Shown: positions 53,001 through 61,710, numbered from the stretch's first letter. The stretch: 64,000 bases of DNA from Acanthopleura granulata (GCA_016165875.1 JABBOT010000011.1:6869705-6933704); one strand, 5' to 3'. The notes: generated by a model not told the origin, from the letters alone. A program made the numbers and translations.

Positions 53001-56000
53001 TTTTCTTTCCATTTAACTCGGAGAGGCCTTGTGAATCATACGAAAATTAACAAGTGCAATCAGAGAAAGTAATAATACGATTGATGTATATCAACTGTAG
53101 CATCTGTCAATAATCCAACTTGCCAATTCTCCACAGTCAGCTTTGACTGTGATGTCATCTCTGAGCGACCAGGCCTTCGAAACCCATTCATCATTCATGA
53201 TTGGTGTTCCGCAGCTAAAGGCATACTACAACACAGAAATGTTAATGAAGTTTAATCATATCATCACGAACAAAGAGCTGTATCTCTGTATCTGAACAGC
53301 CCAAATACCCACGTTCACACCGTCACCAGGTTTCAGTTTTTGACAGATTTCAGTTCATAATACATGAGAACAGATGTCGTGCCATTGGTGTTAAAGAACA
53401 AACCACATTTTTCGAAAGTATGCATCATCTGAAAGGCAATTTTGTGCTGCTTCCAAATATCGTCTTCATTATCTTTTGGTATTATTTTGCAGTGATTAAA
53501 ATGGAAATAAAAACTTAACCGTCGCCAAACAGACAGACAGGCGGACGACTTGCTAATACATAACCACTTCTGGTCTTTGAACAGAAGAGCTAAAAAGTGA
53601 GGTGCTACGGTGGACTTTTTGGACCATACTCACACACAGTTACGTGACAGATTCTTTCCAGCTGCACAACATCCTCTGATTGCTATATGTTTACATTCTA
53701 CATGAACATATATATAGTACAACACCTGTATTTAATGTGGAAACACAACAGTTACAGGATTTTAGCGGCAAAAAAAAAAAAAGAATCTGTGATTTCACCG
53801 TGCTTCAATATGGTGCAAAAAGTGCACCATAGCACATCAATCTTTATTTCCTTTTCAATCACTGGATCAGGACAACATTGCCTTTCAGATGATGCATACT
53901 CTCTGAAAAAAGTGGTCTGTTCTTTTACCTTATACCGCTGGTGAAAAGGTCTGCTCCCTTACCCGGTACTTGCTGCCCCCTGTGCAATTAGCAACCAGGT
54001 GGGTGACTTTGGAGGGGATGAAGTCTTTCCTGATGCTCCCACCCATGTGATGAATCAGGTCAGCCATCTTCACCTGGTGAACAAACACATCATCAGTTTG
54101 CTGGTTAGTCAGTTTGTATGAGTGGAATATTGCCATTGACATCAAGCCAGTATTATCACAATCTTCAAAACATTGTCGCAGGCTAGTCCTAGTGCTACCT
54201 CACTGGAATGCCATCAGGCTTCATACTAAACAAGTAGCGAAACTAAAGTTCGACAAATTCACTAAAGTTATGAAGGGTGGGCTGATTATGCCGCTGTCGT
54301 ATCTATCACACGGGTCTTGACAATGTCTTGATAAGAGCGTTCTATTCAGGGCTTAATAGTTTAGGCTTTGTTCACAAAGCCAATAAGGCTTCATTAAACT
54401 TCATACTTAATTCATTATTTTCAAGTACAAAGTTGCTATTTTGGAACATTGGTTTTACTTATTTTTGGCACTTAAATTTATATATTTATTTGATTGGTGT
54501 TTACCCTGTACTCAAGGACATTTCACCTGTACAATGGCTAGTTTTATGGTGGAATGAAAGCGGGCAGAGCCCGGGGCAAACCCAGCATCTCATTCAACAG
54601 TACCTCAAAATTGTAGAAAAACTCACAAGTTTTCAGAAACCTACAAATGTTTTTACCAGTTTTTGTTTTGAAAATCCCGTAAAGCAGACGATGAGCCCTC
54701 TCATGGAGGTGCAGTATAAAGCTCGGGAACAGAGAGGAATGCTCTGAAAACACAAGCAAAATACATGGACAATGTGATGTCACCATCAACAAACATACAC
54801 CCCTCCTTCATTATAACACGCTTCATTACAACAAGCGCCTCATTATAACATGCTTCATTACAACAAGCGCCTCATTATAACACGCTTCATTACAACAAGC
54901 TCCTCATTGTAACACACTCATTACAACAAGTGCCTCATTATAACACGCTTCATTACAACAAGCGCCTCATTATAACACGCTTCATTACAACAAGTGCCTC
55001 ATTATAACACACTTCATTACAACAAGCGCCTCATTACAACATGCTTCATTACAACAAGTGCCTCATTATAACACGCTTCATTACAACAAGCGCCTCATTA
55101 TAACATGCTTCATTACAACAAGCGCCTCATTATAACATGCTTCATTACAACAAGCTCCTCATTGTAACACACTCATTACAACAAGTGCCTCATTATAACA
55201 CGCTTCATTACAAGCGCCTCATTATAACACGCTTCATTACAACAAGTGCCTCATTATAACACACTTCATTACAAGCACCTCATTATAACATGCTTCATTA
55301 CAACAAGCGCCTCATTATAACACGCTTCATTACAACAAGCGCCTCATTATAACACGCTTCATTACAACAAGCGCCTCATTATAACATGCTTCATTACAAC
55401 AAGCCCCTCATTATAACACGCTTCATTACAACAAGTGCCTCATTATAACACGCTTCATTACAACAAGCGCCTCATTATAACACGCTTCATTACAACTAGC
55501 GCCTCATTATAACATGCTTCATTACAACAAGCATCATAATATAAAGTTTCAAAACCTTCAGCTTTTTTATCTTCTTTGAACTCAGAGTCTTAGTTATGAA
55601 GTTATTTTTCAATGACAGCCATAACATTACGTCCTGTGGTTAATGAATTTCATATAACGGACTTCACAAATACGGCAGGCAGACTTGTCCCCTAACAACA
55701 GCGCTGCGTTGAGGGAGGGTACAGTAGGCTGAAAATGGGCACAAGGTTTAAATAATCAAATAAGGTGATGTAAGAGCCTTTTAAAGTTTACCTTACAAAC
55801 GGACAGTGATGTTAACACGCGAAGAGCAGACTCCAAAATTTTCATGATGGTACGTTAATTCAGATCACAGACAGTATCTTCAAAGTGACACGAAATATTG
55901 GATGGGCAGATTACATGTATATACAGAAATATACTGCACATGTGTGTAAATCCTCTATCGGTTTGAGTTATCAGAATATTAATGTATCAAAGTCCGCAAA

Positions 56001-59000
56001 AGAACAAACATAACCTAAATTTTGTTGAAAACTGACAAAATAGCCCCAAACTCAAAGCTGGTCTAGATCTTGTTGCTGTGAAGTCAGGTGCTTGTTTCAA
56101 TTCTAGACCATGAACCATTTTGAAAAAAAAAAAACAAAAAACATTCTGGAAAATTGGTTTGTGTTGACTGACAGGCGGGCAAGGAACAAGGGGTAAGCCT
56201 TGTAAAAATTGTGGTATTGGTAGGAAACTAACAATGATGGAACTGGTAGGGAAATAAAAATGATGGTACCAGTAAGGGAACTAAAAATGATGGTACTGGT
56301 AGGGAAATAAAAATGATGGTACTGGTGGGGAACTATAAATGATGGTACCAGTGCGGAACTAAAAATGATGGTACCAGTGCGGAACTAAAAATGATGGTAC
56401 CAGTAGGGAACTAAAATGATGTTACCAGTGGTGAACTAAAAATGATGCTACTGGCAGGGAACTAAAATGATGGTACCAGTAAGGAACTAAAAAATGATGG
56501 TACCAGAAGGGAACTAAATTGTGGTATTGGTAGGAAACTAACAATGATCGCACTGGTAGGGAAATAAAAATGATGGTACCAGTAAGGGAACTAAAAATTA
56601 TGGTACTGGTGGGGAACTACAAATGATGTTACCAGTGGGGAATTAAAAATGATGGTACCGGTAGGGGACTAGAAATGATGTTATCAGTAGGAAACTCAAA
56701 ATGATGGTACTGGTAGGAAACTAAAAACGATGGTACCGGTAGGGAACTGAAAATGATGGTAACGATAGGAAACTAAAAATGATGATACCAGTAGGGACTT
56801 AAAAATGATGGTACTGGTAGGGAACTACAAATGATGGTACTGGTAGGGAACTAAACATGATGGTATCAGTAGGGAACTTATGACTTTCAGAACAGACATA
56901 AAGTACCAATCAGCTTGTGAGTTATTCAACTTCCACCCACACAGTCCTGCATGTTGTTCTTCAGTGTTACATGTAACAATACATATGAAGGCGGGAAAAA
57001 AAGCCATAAGCTGGATTTGAACCCTCAGTCAGCTCACCTCATTGTACTTGGCACACTTGATGACCACAGGAGGTCCGACAATCCTGGCCTCTGCTCTGTG
57101 AAGTTTGTGGAAGGTTTCATCCTGGAAATCGCCGATGACAAACAAGAGATCGTCCGTGCCCGCCTCGGCAATGTGCTCCAAACCTGAGTTGGAGAAGGAC
57201 ACTGGGATGCCCAGGGTCTGTTGCGAAGAAAAAGTGCATGCACCTGAAATACCCCGTCTTATCTGCCAAGGGCAGAGTATGCAAACACGGCTTGTTTGTA
57301 CATTAATATACTACATGTATACCCTTGCCTGGCCATGATTATTTATTTGACTCATCTATTACGCTGTATGGCTGGAGAGGAAACCAGCATAAGCTGGGCT
57401 TGTCCTCACAGCAACCACATTGGTGAGAGGCTGTGCTACCCACCTCTGTAACAAAGGCCCCCTTGGCTTGCAAAGATGAAATTACCCCTACTTCAGGCAG
57501 TTTCCCTTGTGGTTTAGTAGCCCATCTATACTGTCTTTGAGATGGAGGATTGATTGATTGGTGTCTGTCTTTCTATCTACTTTATTATTTATTTGATCAC
57601 TGTTGGTTGTTCTTGATAATCAAGAATGTGTTACTTTTATATGTATGCTGGTTGTTCATATATCATCAAGGTTGGAAGAGCCTGAAGTGCCTGGACTCAA
57701 ACATCAATCTTTGGCATGTTACTGAGGAAACTTCCCAACATCAGACATACAAATATGCACACCATATTATTGGTGGCAGAAAACAAAGACTGCATAAACA
57801 GCCACATCCGCCTCCTCAAGCGCCTGTCCAGTGCTGCAGCACAGTGAAAGCATTGGAGATGTTTGCATGTATATGACAGCAGTCATCATTTATATACTCG
57901 CCTCTATTTAACACCAGTGATCACGTGCCAGCGTTCTCACTTTGTACCCCACAATGCGCTGCAAACATATGTTGTGACAACAATTTTGCAACAGTAAGTG
58001 GTTATTTGATGCCGCACCCAGATTACCTTTATAGCCCTGTGCAGCTCGGGGTCCTGTCGACACTTTGTCCCCACAACAATGATCTTGGTTGGCTGGTCAT
58101 CTGGAAATAGAAAAAAAAACAGCCAAGGTCATCATCAGGGACCCCAACATATACTGTAAGCGCCCTAAAATTTCATCCAAAAAAATGCATTTTTAGAGGC
58201 AAATAAATGCCATAAAATATTACTTCTGGAACTGAAACTTGCATTTTTCCAAAAGGATATCATCCTACCTTCAAAAACAAACTTCAAAATACCTTAAATT
58301 CTACAATCAATAGAATTAGTCTAGACAAGTAAGGATCTTTGTCATGGATGAATTTTCGGTCACTTAGGGTATGTGACTGTGTCTTGAGTATAGAGCATCT
58401 AAATACCTCTCCATGTATCTAACCTGCACTATCTATATGTAAAACTGGAGTTAGCTAACCATAATGCCATACTACATACATGTATGTCGCGCACTTACCT
58501 TAACCTACTATTGTAACTGTTCAGGATGCAAATGGAATAACTCATTCATTACTTGGCTGAAAAACTAAACCAGCTGGAACTGGATTTGAACCTGTGACCT
58601 CTAACTGCTCAGCCAGTGAAGGCAAGAGTCTAAAGCCACTTGTCGTTTCACTACAGTACTGCGTAGTAAATTCCAAGACCGTCTCTGGTGGTCTCATTTA
58701 TAAATATTCTTGTCTTGCCTCTGTGAAACATCATACCAAAGGCTAGATGACAGTAGTACTCCCCCTCTTTCACAGTACGTACACGTATATGTAACAACAA
58801 ACAGTTCCTATGTATGTACAAGTGCTTCATCCATCTCATTCATGCTAAGCACCAAGCGAAAAAGTATAACTTCAAAATTTTTATTATTATTTCTTAAGAA
58901 AATGAATAGCTGAAAACTACAAAGTATCGGTGAGTAAGTGAAGCATAAAACTGTGCTTTAATCGCTATGTGGTATATGTATGTGTGTATGCACATGTATG

Positions 59001-61423
59001 CTTGGGTATTACGTCACAGTTTTACAGTTATATGACGAAGAGAAATCCAGACAATCTCTATCTATAAGTATAAGTAAGCCAAGTGCTTTGTCCCATTATC
59101 TACAGAATAGGGCAACTATTAATATTTCTACTATCGGTACTTTCATAATAGAAAGAACGTTCTTTTATGTCCACCAAAAGCTTTAACATGGTAACCCACC
59201 ACAGTGACCCATGGCAGATGCAAGCTTATGAATGTTTGTATTTAGTACTGGTAAGCCAGTTAGATTCATGGGATACCGGCAGAAATCTGAAGTGGGACAT
59301 ATTATGTCATTTTAGTGACGTTGAACATTCCAGTGCAGTTCAAAGTCACAATGAGCAGACCATATATACATGTACATTTACATCATGCACAAAACTGCAC
59401 CACGCAACATTTTTTGACATCGTACGACAGAAGACTTATGACATTCAGTCTTAATTCACCTCAGCAACACATTTTAGGAAAGAAAAATCTATCGGTACCC
59501 CATTATTCTGTTAAGGCCTTATGGATTTTCCACAGCAAGCAAGGCGCCTGACAGTACAAGTATCAAGGCGTACTTTCCACAGCAAGCAAGACGCCTGACA
59601 GTGTAAGTATCAAGGCAGATTGAAGAAGCATCAAGGTCAATAGCTTTAAAAATAATCCTCACATTAAGTTTTTTTATCCAAATAAATACATTCCTTTTCT
59701 ATAAAAGTCTTTAACTGAAAACCATGTACATATAATGGCCAAAAAAAACCCAGGATTTCAGAAAAATTAATTGGATCTTGCTTCATACATGTATGTGTTA
59801 TTTGTATACACACAGACAATCCAAAAATGATCATTTCTTAAAGAGCTATATGTTGTCAACACCATATCAATATCAGCGTTTAATCTGAAAAATGCATCCA
59901 TGAATCATTAGATTGTCAAAGTCAGGTCCTCTACATAACTGTAGTCAGCTGAACTGCAGTGAAATATAATATATCAGTCTGTGGTACACGGAGTTGACTT
60001 GTAGGAATAAAGAGTCAGGGAAAAGCAGGAATTTGGAAGCTGCCAGCAAAGTTTATCAAGTCAGCCTACCTACATTGAAGCCAGGAATATGGCTTGCCAC
60101 ACACGCCCATAATTGTCAATAGAATCAACATACCAATACAGCATGCGTCACAAGTGATAGAAAGCATGGTGAGAGTCGAAGCTGTTTGAACCAGCTGAGA
60201 ATCGGGAGTGCGGCGTTTGACCCGACAGGTCACTGAAAATGTGCGCTTTATGCGATGTTCACCAACAACCACTAGGACGCCACAAAGGAAGACAAAATGA
60301 AAAGATGATTAATGAAATGTGTTAATAACAGGAGATAAACACATTAGTGACTAACAATGAACAATAAAATGCAACTATATGTACATGTACATGTATGTTA
60401 CCATAACTGTTAAAATGCTACAACACTTGCTATAAATCTAGAACTTTTTCAATCAGTAAAGCCCGTTTTTGGAGAGAAACTTATACATACAATAATTATG
60501 ACAATGACATTATAAATGATTTGTTTGTGTGAACAAATATGCGAGCTTCATAAAACTGTGCGAATTATTTCCCTACACCCTATAATTCTGTCAGAATGTT
60601 TCAAAATATTGGTTGGAGAGGTGCTTGACTAGATAGAGGAATAATGGTAACTCTTCATATAATATACATGTAACCGAGACAACTAGTTAGCAGTCCATGT
60701 GACATTTTCCATATCAGTGATTGTCACACTGCGAAGCTTCTCCGCATCTCCATTCATACAGACCCCATCTCCTTTTGTTAAAGGAGGTGAAAACTGAATA
60801 TGATAGGTGCTCAATTGATTTGATCTGTTGGCTGCAGCATAAGGACTTTGGTCCTGGAATGACTTGTACTAACTTAAGCGTGGGGACAGCCTGGCCATTC
60901 CTACAACACCTCACCCAAAGTTCACAGTCAGCTTTTTAGACCATTCACACTTGATTCAAACTTCCTTGCCTCCTATCACTGCCCGCACGTCATTTTATCC
61001 CCTGCATGGGAACTAATTGTTTCATTTTTTGGCATTTCAAAATTGTTCCAAAATATGGGGCTATCATAAATAATGATAATGTAAAATGAAAGCAGCTCTG
61101 CCGCCTGCACCAGTTTTGTGGACAAATTCAAATCATCTTGGAAATGTTAGATAAAACAGAACACAATAACTTTCAACTAAAATAGGTTTTCATACCTAGC
61201 TCTAGCATCAGAAGATATATCAGTTCAATTATTTCCAAGTTACACACACCGCTGATAAATTTACATCAGGATGACTAAGACCTATGATTATCATTTTGAA
61301 CAGAAAAGAAGAGCCAAATGCCCAGCGAGAAAAAAAAATCAACACGTTTCTGTTAGTACAAATCTTACCATCATCGTTCCGCAATTCATTTCTAGTGGTG
61401 TCCAAATTTGCCTCCGTCTCCAT
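40943..61423 (-). CDS. ECT2: ECT2, RhoGEF of cytokinesis (whole gene, 23 coding exons)
   Basis: ECT2 exchanges GDP for GTP on RhoA at the equatorial membrane, recruited by centralspindlin, to start cytokinesis. Spliced by hand it gives 2,685 nt, 894 residues plus stop (human about 880-914), with all phases consistent. Exons 5' to 3' on the minus strand: 61423-61369, 58100-58027, 57217-57038, 54743-54657, 54073-53963, 53225-53124, 52666-52567, 51934-51822, 51302-51234, 50736-50517, 50094-49961, 49719-49531, 48880-48770, 48452-48356, 48159-48078, 47622-47544, 47144-47025, 45364-45217, 44927-44773, 44476-44391, 43468-43291, 42172-42080, 41044-40943. Domain order: three BRCT-type regions (about 25-297), a basic NLS-like linker (298-385), DH (about 388-600), PH (about 610-745) and a polybasic tail. 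The start ATG has A at -3 and G at +4, with in-frame TAA at 61427-61429. Confidence 0.96.
41140..41440. repeat. 44-bp tandem array, ECT2 intron 22
   Basis: GGGGTGAAGGAAACCTCCAT plus TTATGGGCAGAGGAAACTGA recurs at 41163, 41207 and 41251, then decays through about three more units. One GGGGGTGAAGGAAAC remnant lies at 41661. Confidence 0.88.
41505..41650 (+). repeat. Dispersed repeat family C, copy 2
   Basis: TTGGAGACAAAACT, CAATGCCTTCAGAATATGCT and AAAAGGTTGAAGAATTA match 35060-35192. Confidence 0.55.
41811..42053 (-). mobile_element. Near full-length SINE, ECT2 intron 22
   Basis: Inverted tail TTGATTTATTTCTTTCATTG, CAAGAATATTTCACTTATC, CCCACGGCCATCCGCGATC, TGGGCTTGAGCTCACAG (box B) and a TGCTAGTGCACTATCACCCT head. 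Confidence 0.87.
42080..42172 (-). CDS. ECT2: ECT2 coding exon 22
   Basis: Thirty-one residues, 831-861, rich in Ser and Asp (SPLSSLTNIHEDG and DSDTVSLGAF). Phase 0 both sides with clear cag and gtaacc borders. Poorly conserved C-terminal region; called from frame and splice sites. Confidence 0.85.
43291..43468 (-). CDS. ECT2: ECT2 coding exon 21 (polybasic tail)
   Basis: Residues 771-830. VSRAFSFNKTPRKLKRAI matches human VTRAFSFSKTPKRALRRAL: the polybasic membrane-binding cluster with a TP phosphorylation site. Then a Ser/Gly-rich stretch. Confidence 0.96.
43562..43815 (+). mobile_element. Full-length tRNA-derived SINE, ECT2 intron 20
   Basis: Head GTTAGCGCGCTATCGCAGCA, box B region TGACTTCAAGTCCAGCTCAT, GGAAGGTCTGCCAGCAACCT, CACCATAATGCTGGCTGCTG, AAGTGAAATATTCTTGAGTA, then a long AAATAAATAAATCAATAAAT tail. 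Confidence 0.92.
44391..44476 (-). CDS. ECT2: ECT2 coding exon 20
   Basis: Residues 743-770. ENLMTEVDGKEFNIDMTDMG is homologous to human ENLIYTADPESFEVNTKDMD. Phase 2 donor (AA|A for Lys771). Confidence 0.94.
44773..44927 (-). CDS. ECT2: ECT2 coding exon 19 (PH end)
   Basis: Residues 691-742. ECRNAFALICR (human DCHNAFALLVR) and a C-terminal helix with LSKNMANTLCRTD (human LCRHVANTICKAD) complete the PH domain. Confidence 0.96.
45217..45364 (-). CDS. ECT2: ECT2 coding exon 18
   Basis: Residues 642-690. A Lys/His/Pro-rich loop with repeated KTP, then FKHLEMMPLTSVKRVLNV (human LKHIHLMPLSQIKKVLDI). Its first bases (ATCTGT) lie inside the first unit of the adjoining tandem array. Confidence 0.95.
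45359..46540. repeat. ~53-bp tandem array with 157-bp higher-order unit, ECT2 intron 17
   Basis: About 22 units of GCTGACAGATGTGAAGAAAA plus CAGCAAAACAACAGACTTAT and TACAGAAGGTGAT. From about 45410 to 45900 they are grouped into 157-bp trimers. The first unit, at the left edge, includes the exon 18 acceptor and the first exon bases. Confidence 0.93.
47025..47144 (-). CDS. ECT2: ECT2 coding exon 17 (PH start)
   Basis: Forty residues, 602-641. HLSLFLFSDSLE matches human QVTLFLFNDCLE, a PH-domain strand pair. The intron that follows contains the ~53-bp array. Confidence 0.95.
47544..47622 (-). CDS. ECT2: ECT2 coding exon 16 (end of DH)
   Basis: Residues 575-601. HINEDKRKIEGKVAMFDIVY is followed by DIDNCP, matching human HINEDKRKTEAQKQIFDVVY and EVDGCP. 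This is the DH-PH junction helix. Confidence 0.97.
48078..48159 (-). CDS. ECT2: ECT2 coding exon 15
   Basis: Residues 548-574, DILKHTSKSNADHGKVEKAL continuing AALKEAM. It aligns with human DLKKHTADENPDKSTLEKAI. Phase 2 donor (AC|A for Thr). Confidence 0.95.
48270..48320 (-). mobile_element. SINE tail fragment
   Basis: TTCATTTCATTGGAATTTCA and ACTCAAGAATATTTGATGG correspond to the inverted SINE tail. Confidence 0.55.
48356..48452 (-). CDS. ECT2: ECT2 coding exon 14 (DH CR3)
   Basis: Residues 516-547. PECGRQTLQELLIRPVQRLP includes the RPVQRLP motif that defines the Rho-contacting helix of Dbl-family GEFs. Phase 1 donor gtaagt. Confidence 0.98.
48770..48880 (-). CDS. ECT2: ECT2 coding exon 13
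   Basis: Residues 479-515. YPPFINFFEKTKEMIAKCDK and PRFHAFLK correspond to human YPPFVNFFEMSKETIIKCEK and PRFHAFLK. Acceptor ctgtag, donor gtaagt. Confidence 0.97.
49170..49425 (+). mobile_element. Full-length tRNA-derived SINE, ECT2 intron 12
   Basis: Head GTCTGTAGCTCAGTCGGTTA is strikingly tRNA-like. Then GTCGCTGTGAGTTCAAGCCC, complete body, AAGTGAAATATTCTTGAGTA and CAATCAAATAAATAAATAAA. Confidence 0.93.
49531..49719 (-). CDS. ECT2: ECT2 coding exon 12
   Basis: Sixty-three residues, 416-478. IIFGNIPPIYDVHCKIRDEL and NWREDHSIGDIILKH match human TIFGSIPDIFDVHTKIKDDL and NWDESKSIGDIFLKY in the DH domain. Confidence 0.97.
49961..50094 (-). CDS. ECT2: ECT2 coding exon 11 (start of DH)
   Basis: Residues 371-415. 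A Ser/Pro-rich stretch, then RFQVVTELLQTEKNYVGIL, the first helix (CR1) of the DH domain. Donor gtaagt. Confidence 0.96.
50517..50736 (-). CDS. ECT2: ECT2 coding exon 10 (regulatory linker)
   Basis: Residues 298-370. ARKRKRLKENIALLA (about 315-329) equals the human NRKRRRLKETLAQLS nuclear-localisation region. TPT at 307-309, DSP and GTPEKSS are Ser/Thr-Pro sites at places where human ECT2 has CDK1/PLK1 sites. Confidence 0.94.
50812..50976 (+). mobile_element. SINE 3' part, ECT2 intron 9
   Basis: CGTACGTGGGAAGGTCC, CTCTCACCACAATGATGACT, AAGTGAAATATTCTTGGGTA and a short tail. Confidence 0.83.
51234..51302 (-). CDS. ECT2: ECT2 coding exon 9
   Basis: A 69-nt exon, residues 275-297, beginning WFWASIQIGACADETMYLF. 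It closes the second BRCT (human EWFWGSIQMDARAGETMYLY). Confidence 0.96.
51822..51934 (-). CDS. ECT2: ECT2 coding exon 8
   Basis: Residues 237-274. Contains DDCTHLVVDDHAVKELP, matching human ERCTHLVVEENIVKDLP. Donor gtgagt, phase 0. Confidence 0.95.
52065..52262 (+). repeat. Dispersed repeat family A, copy 2
   Basis: GCATTTTTAGAGGAAAATAA at 52074, an ATCCTACC block, and ATGTGTAACTTGGACATGGA followed by TGAAATT near the right edge. Confidence 0.62.
52567..52666 (-). CDS. ECT2: ECT2 coding exon 7
   Basis: Residues 204-236. FYKCFLSFHGFSEEEKKHVE aligns with human FQDCILSFLGFSDEEKTNME, the start of the second canonical BRCT. Donor gtaaga, phase 1. Confidence 0.95.
53124..53225 (-). CDS. ECT2: ECT2 coding exon 6 (GC donor)
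   Basis: Residues 170-203. GTPIMNDEWVSKAW matches human GTPIMKPEWIYKAW. Translation continues in frame, but no GT donor gives the right phase and length. GCAAGT directly after Leu203 does both, so the 3' boundary is called as a GC-AG intron. Confidence 0.88.
53518..53592 (-). repeat. Copy of the GTCCGTCTGTCTGT-type repeat
   Basis: Minus strand TTAGCTCTTCTGTTCAAAGA, CCAGAAGTGGTTATGTATTA and GCAAGTCGTCC match the left edge of the repeat at 20736. Confidence 0.72.
53963..54073 (-). CDS. ECT2: ECT2 coding exon 5
   Basis: Residues 133-169. LIHHMGGSIRKDF and SKVTHLVANCTGGSKYR are the core BRCT motifs of ECT2 (human LVHHMGGVIRKDF, SKVTHLVANCTQGEKFR). Phosphopeptide-type BRCT residues are retained. 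Confidence 0.97.
54477..54587 (-). mobile_element. SINE 3' part, ECT2 intron 4
   Basis: TTTATTTGATTGGTGTTTAC, TACTCAAGGACATTTCACCT, TTTTATGGTGGAATGAAAGC and GGGCAGAGCCCGGGGC. Confidence 0.84.
54657..54743 (-). CDS. ECT2: ECT2 coding exon 4
   Basis: Residues 104-132. CSRALYCTSMRGLIVCFTGF matches human CRPLYCTSMMNLVLCFTGF, opening the first canonical BRCT. Phase 0 both sides; the donor is gtaaaa, weaker than most. Confidence 0.93.
54807..55538. repeat. 32-bp tandem array, about 23 copies, ECT2 intron 3
   Basis: The unit TCATTATAACACGCTTCATT plus ACAACAAGCGCC is a dimer of two related halves (CATTATAACACGCTT and CATTACAACAAGCGCCT). Some units have lost a few bases. It lies 64 bp from the exon 4 acceptor. 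Confidence 0.94.
56205..56882. repeat. 26-bp tandem array, about 26 copies, ECT2 intron 3
   Basis: The unit AAAATGATGGTACCAGTAGG plus GAACTA varies at CCAGT/CTGGT. A longer segment starting ATTGTGGTATTGGTAGGAAA occurs at about 56209 and 56518, a higher-order duplication of about 309 bp. Confidence 0.93.
57038..57217 (-). CDS. ECT2: ECT2 coding exon 3
   Basis: Sixty residues, 44-103. FVIGDFQDETFHKLHRAEAR then IVGPPVVIKCAKYNE match human FVVTDFQDSVFNDLYKADCR and VIGPPVVLNCSQKGE. The following intron holds two large tandem arrays. Confidence 0.95.
57337..57445 (-). mobile_element. SINE with internal deletion, ECT2 intron 2
   Basis: The tail TTATTTATTTGAC and TTACGCTGTA jump directly to GGCTGGAGAGGAAACCAGCA, then GGGCTTGTCCTCACAGCAAC and TTGGTGAGAGGCTG. 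Confidence 0.78.
58027..58100 (-). CDS. ECT2: ECT2 coding exon 2
   Basis: Residues 19-43. TKIIVVGTKCRQDPELHRAI corresponds to the human TRVILVQEAGKQEELIKAL strand at the start of the N-terminal BRCT-like domain. Donor gtaatc. Confidence 0.9.
58160..58362 (+). repeat. Dispersed repeat family A, copy 3
   Basis: AAAATGCATTTTTAGAGGCA at about 58182, ATCATCCTACC, and TTTGTCATGGATGAATTTTC near the right edge. Confidence 0.62.
58555..58650 (-). mobile_element. Possible tRNA-like SINE head (second family)
   Basis: Minus strand GCTGAGCAGTTAGAGGTCAC then AGGTTCAAATCCAGTTCC gives box B-like order. Resembles 34815-34885 and 22490-22605. Confidence 0.4.
59528..59618. repeat. 47-bp tandem duplication, ECT2 intron 1
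   Basis: TTCCACAGCAAGCAAGGCGC plus CTGACAGTACAAGTATCAAG occurs twice in tandem with three or four differences. Confidence 0.88.
60946..61060 (+). repeat. Dispersed repeat family B, copy 2
   Basis: GCACGTCATTTTATCCCCTG, GGGAACTAATTGTTTCATTT and AAAATTGTTCCAAA; partner of 16926-17032. Confidence 0.55.
61369..61423 (-). CDS. ECT2: ECT2 coding exon 1
   Basis: Residues 1-18 (METEANLDTTRNELRNDD) plus one base, then donor gtaaga. Low conservation is expected at this end. The start rests on the upstream in-frame stop and on the exact phase fit to exon 2. Confidence 0.85.
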
Positions 61424-61710
61424 TTTTTACGCCTTTTCTTTCCACATACTTTTGAAAACAGACTCTGCCCGCAAACTACCAAGCCGTCGTGCAAGGCAAA
61501 TGTTACAACAACAACGACAGGTCACGAGATGATCGATCTGCACAATGAACTAGAACGTGGTTTTCCTATTTAAAAAGATCTAATGAGATAATTGCGTTAA
61601 TGGCATGGTTTCTGAAGACTTTCACCTACGTGTCTTTCGTCGATAAACCACACAACACTTGGTTTCTTGTTTTAGCCTGTCAACATAAAATCAAATACCG
61701 GGCTACTTCA

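Noticed and set aside
54807..55538. Regularly repeated 32-bp units suggestive of a CRISPR array
   Set aside because: There are no unique spacers between repeats; it is head-to-tail tandem DNA in an animal intron.
60066..60276. Minus-strand frame starting VVVGEHRIKRTFSV as an extra ECT2 exon
   Set aside because: ECT2 exons 1 and 2 join in phase without it, and it shows no resemblance to ECT2. An alternative exon cannot be excluded without RNA data.
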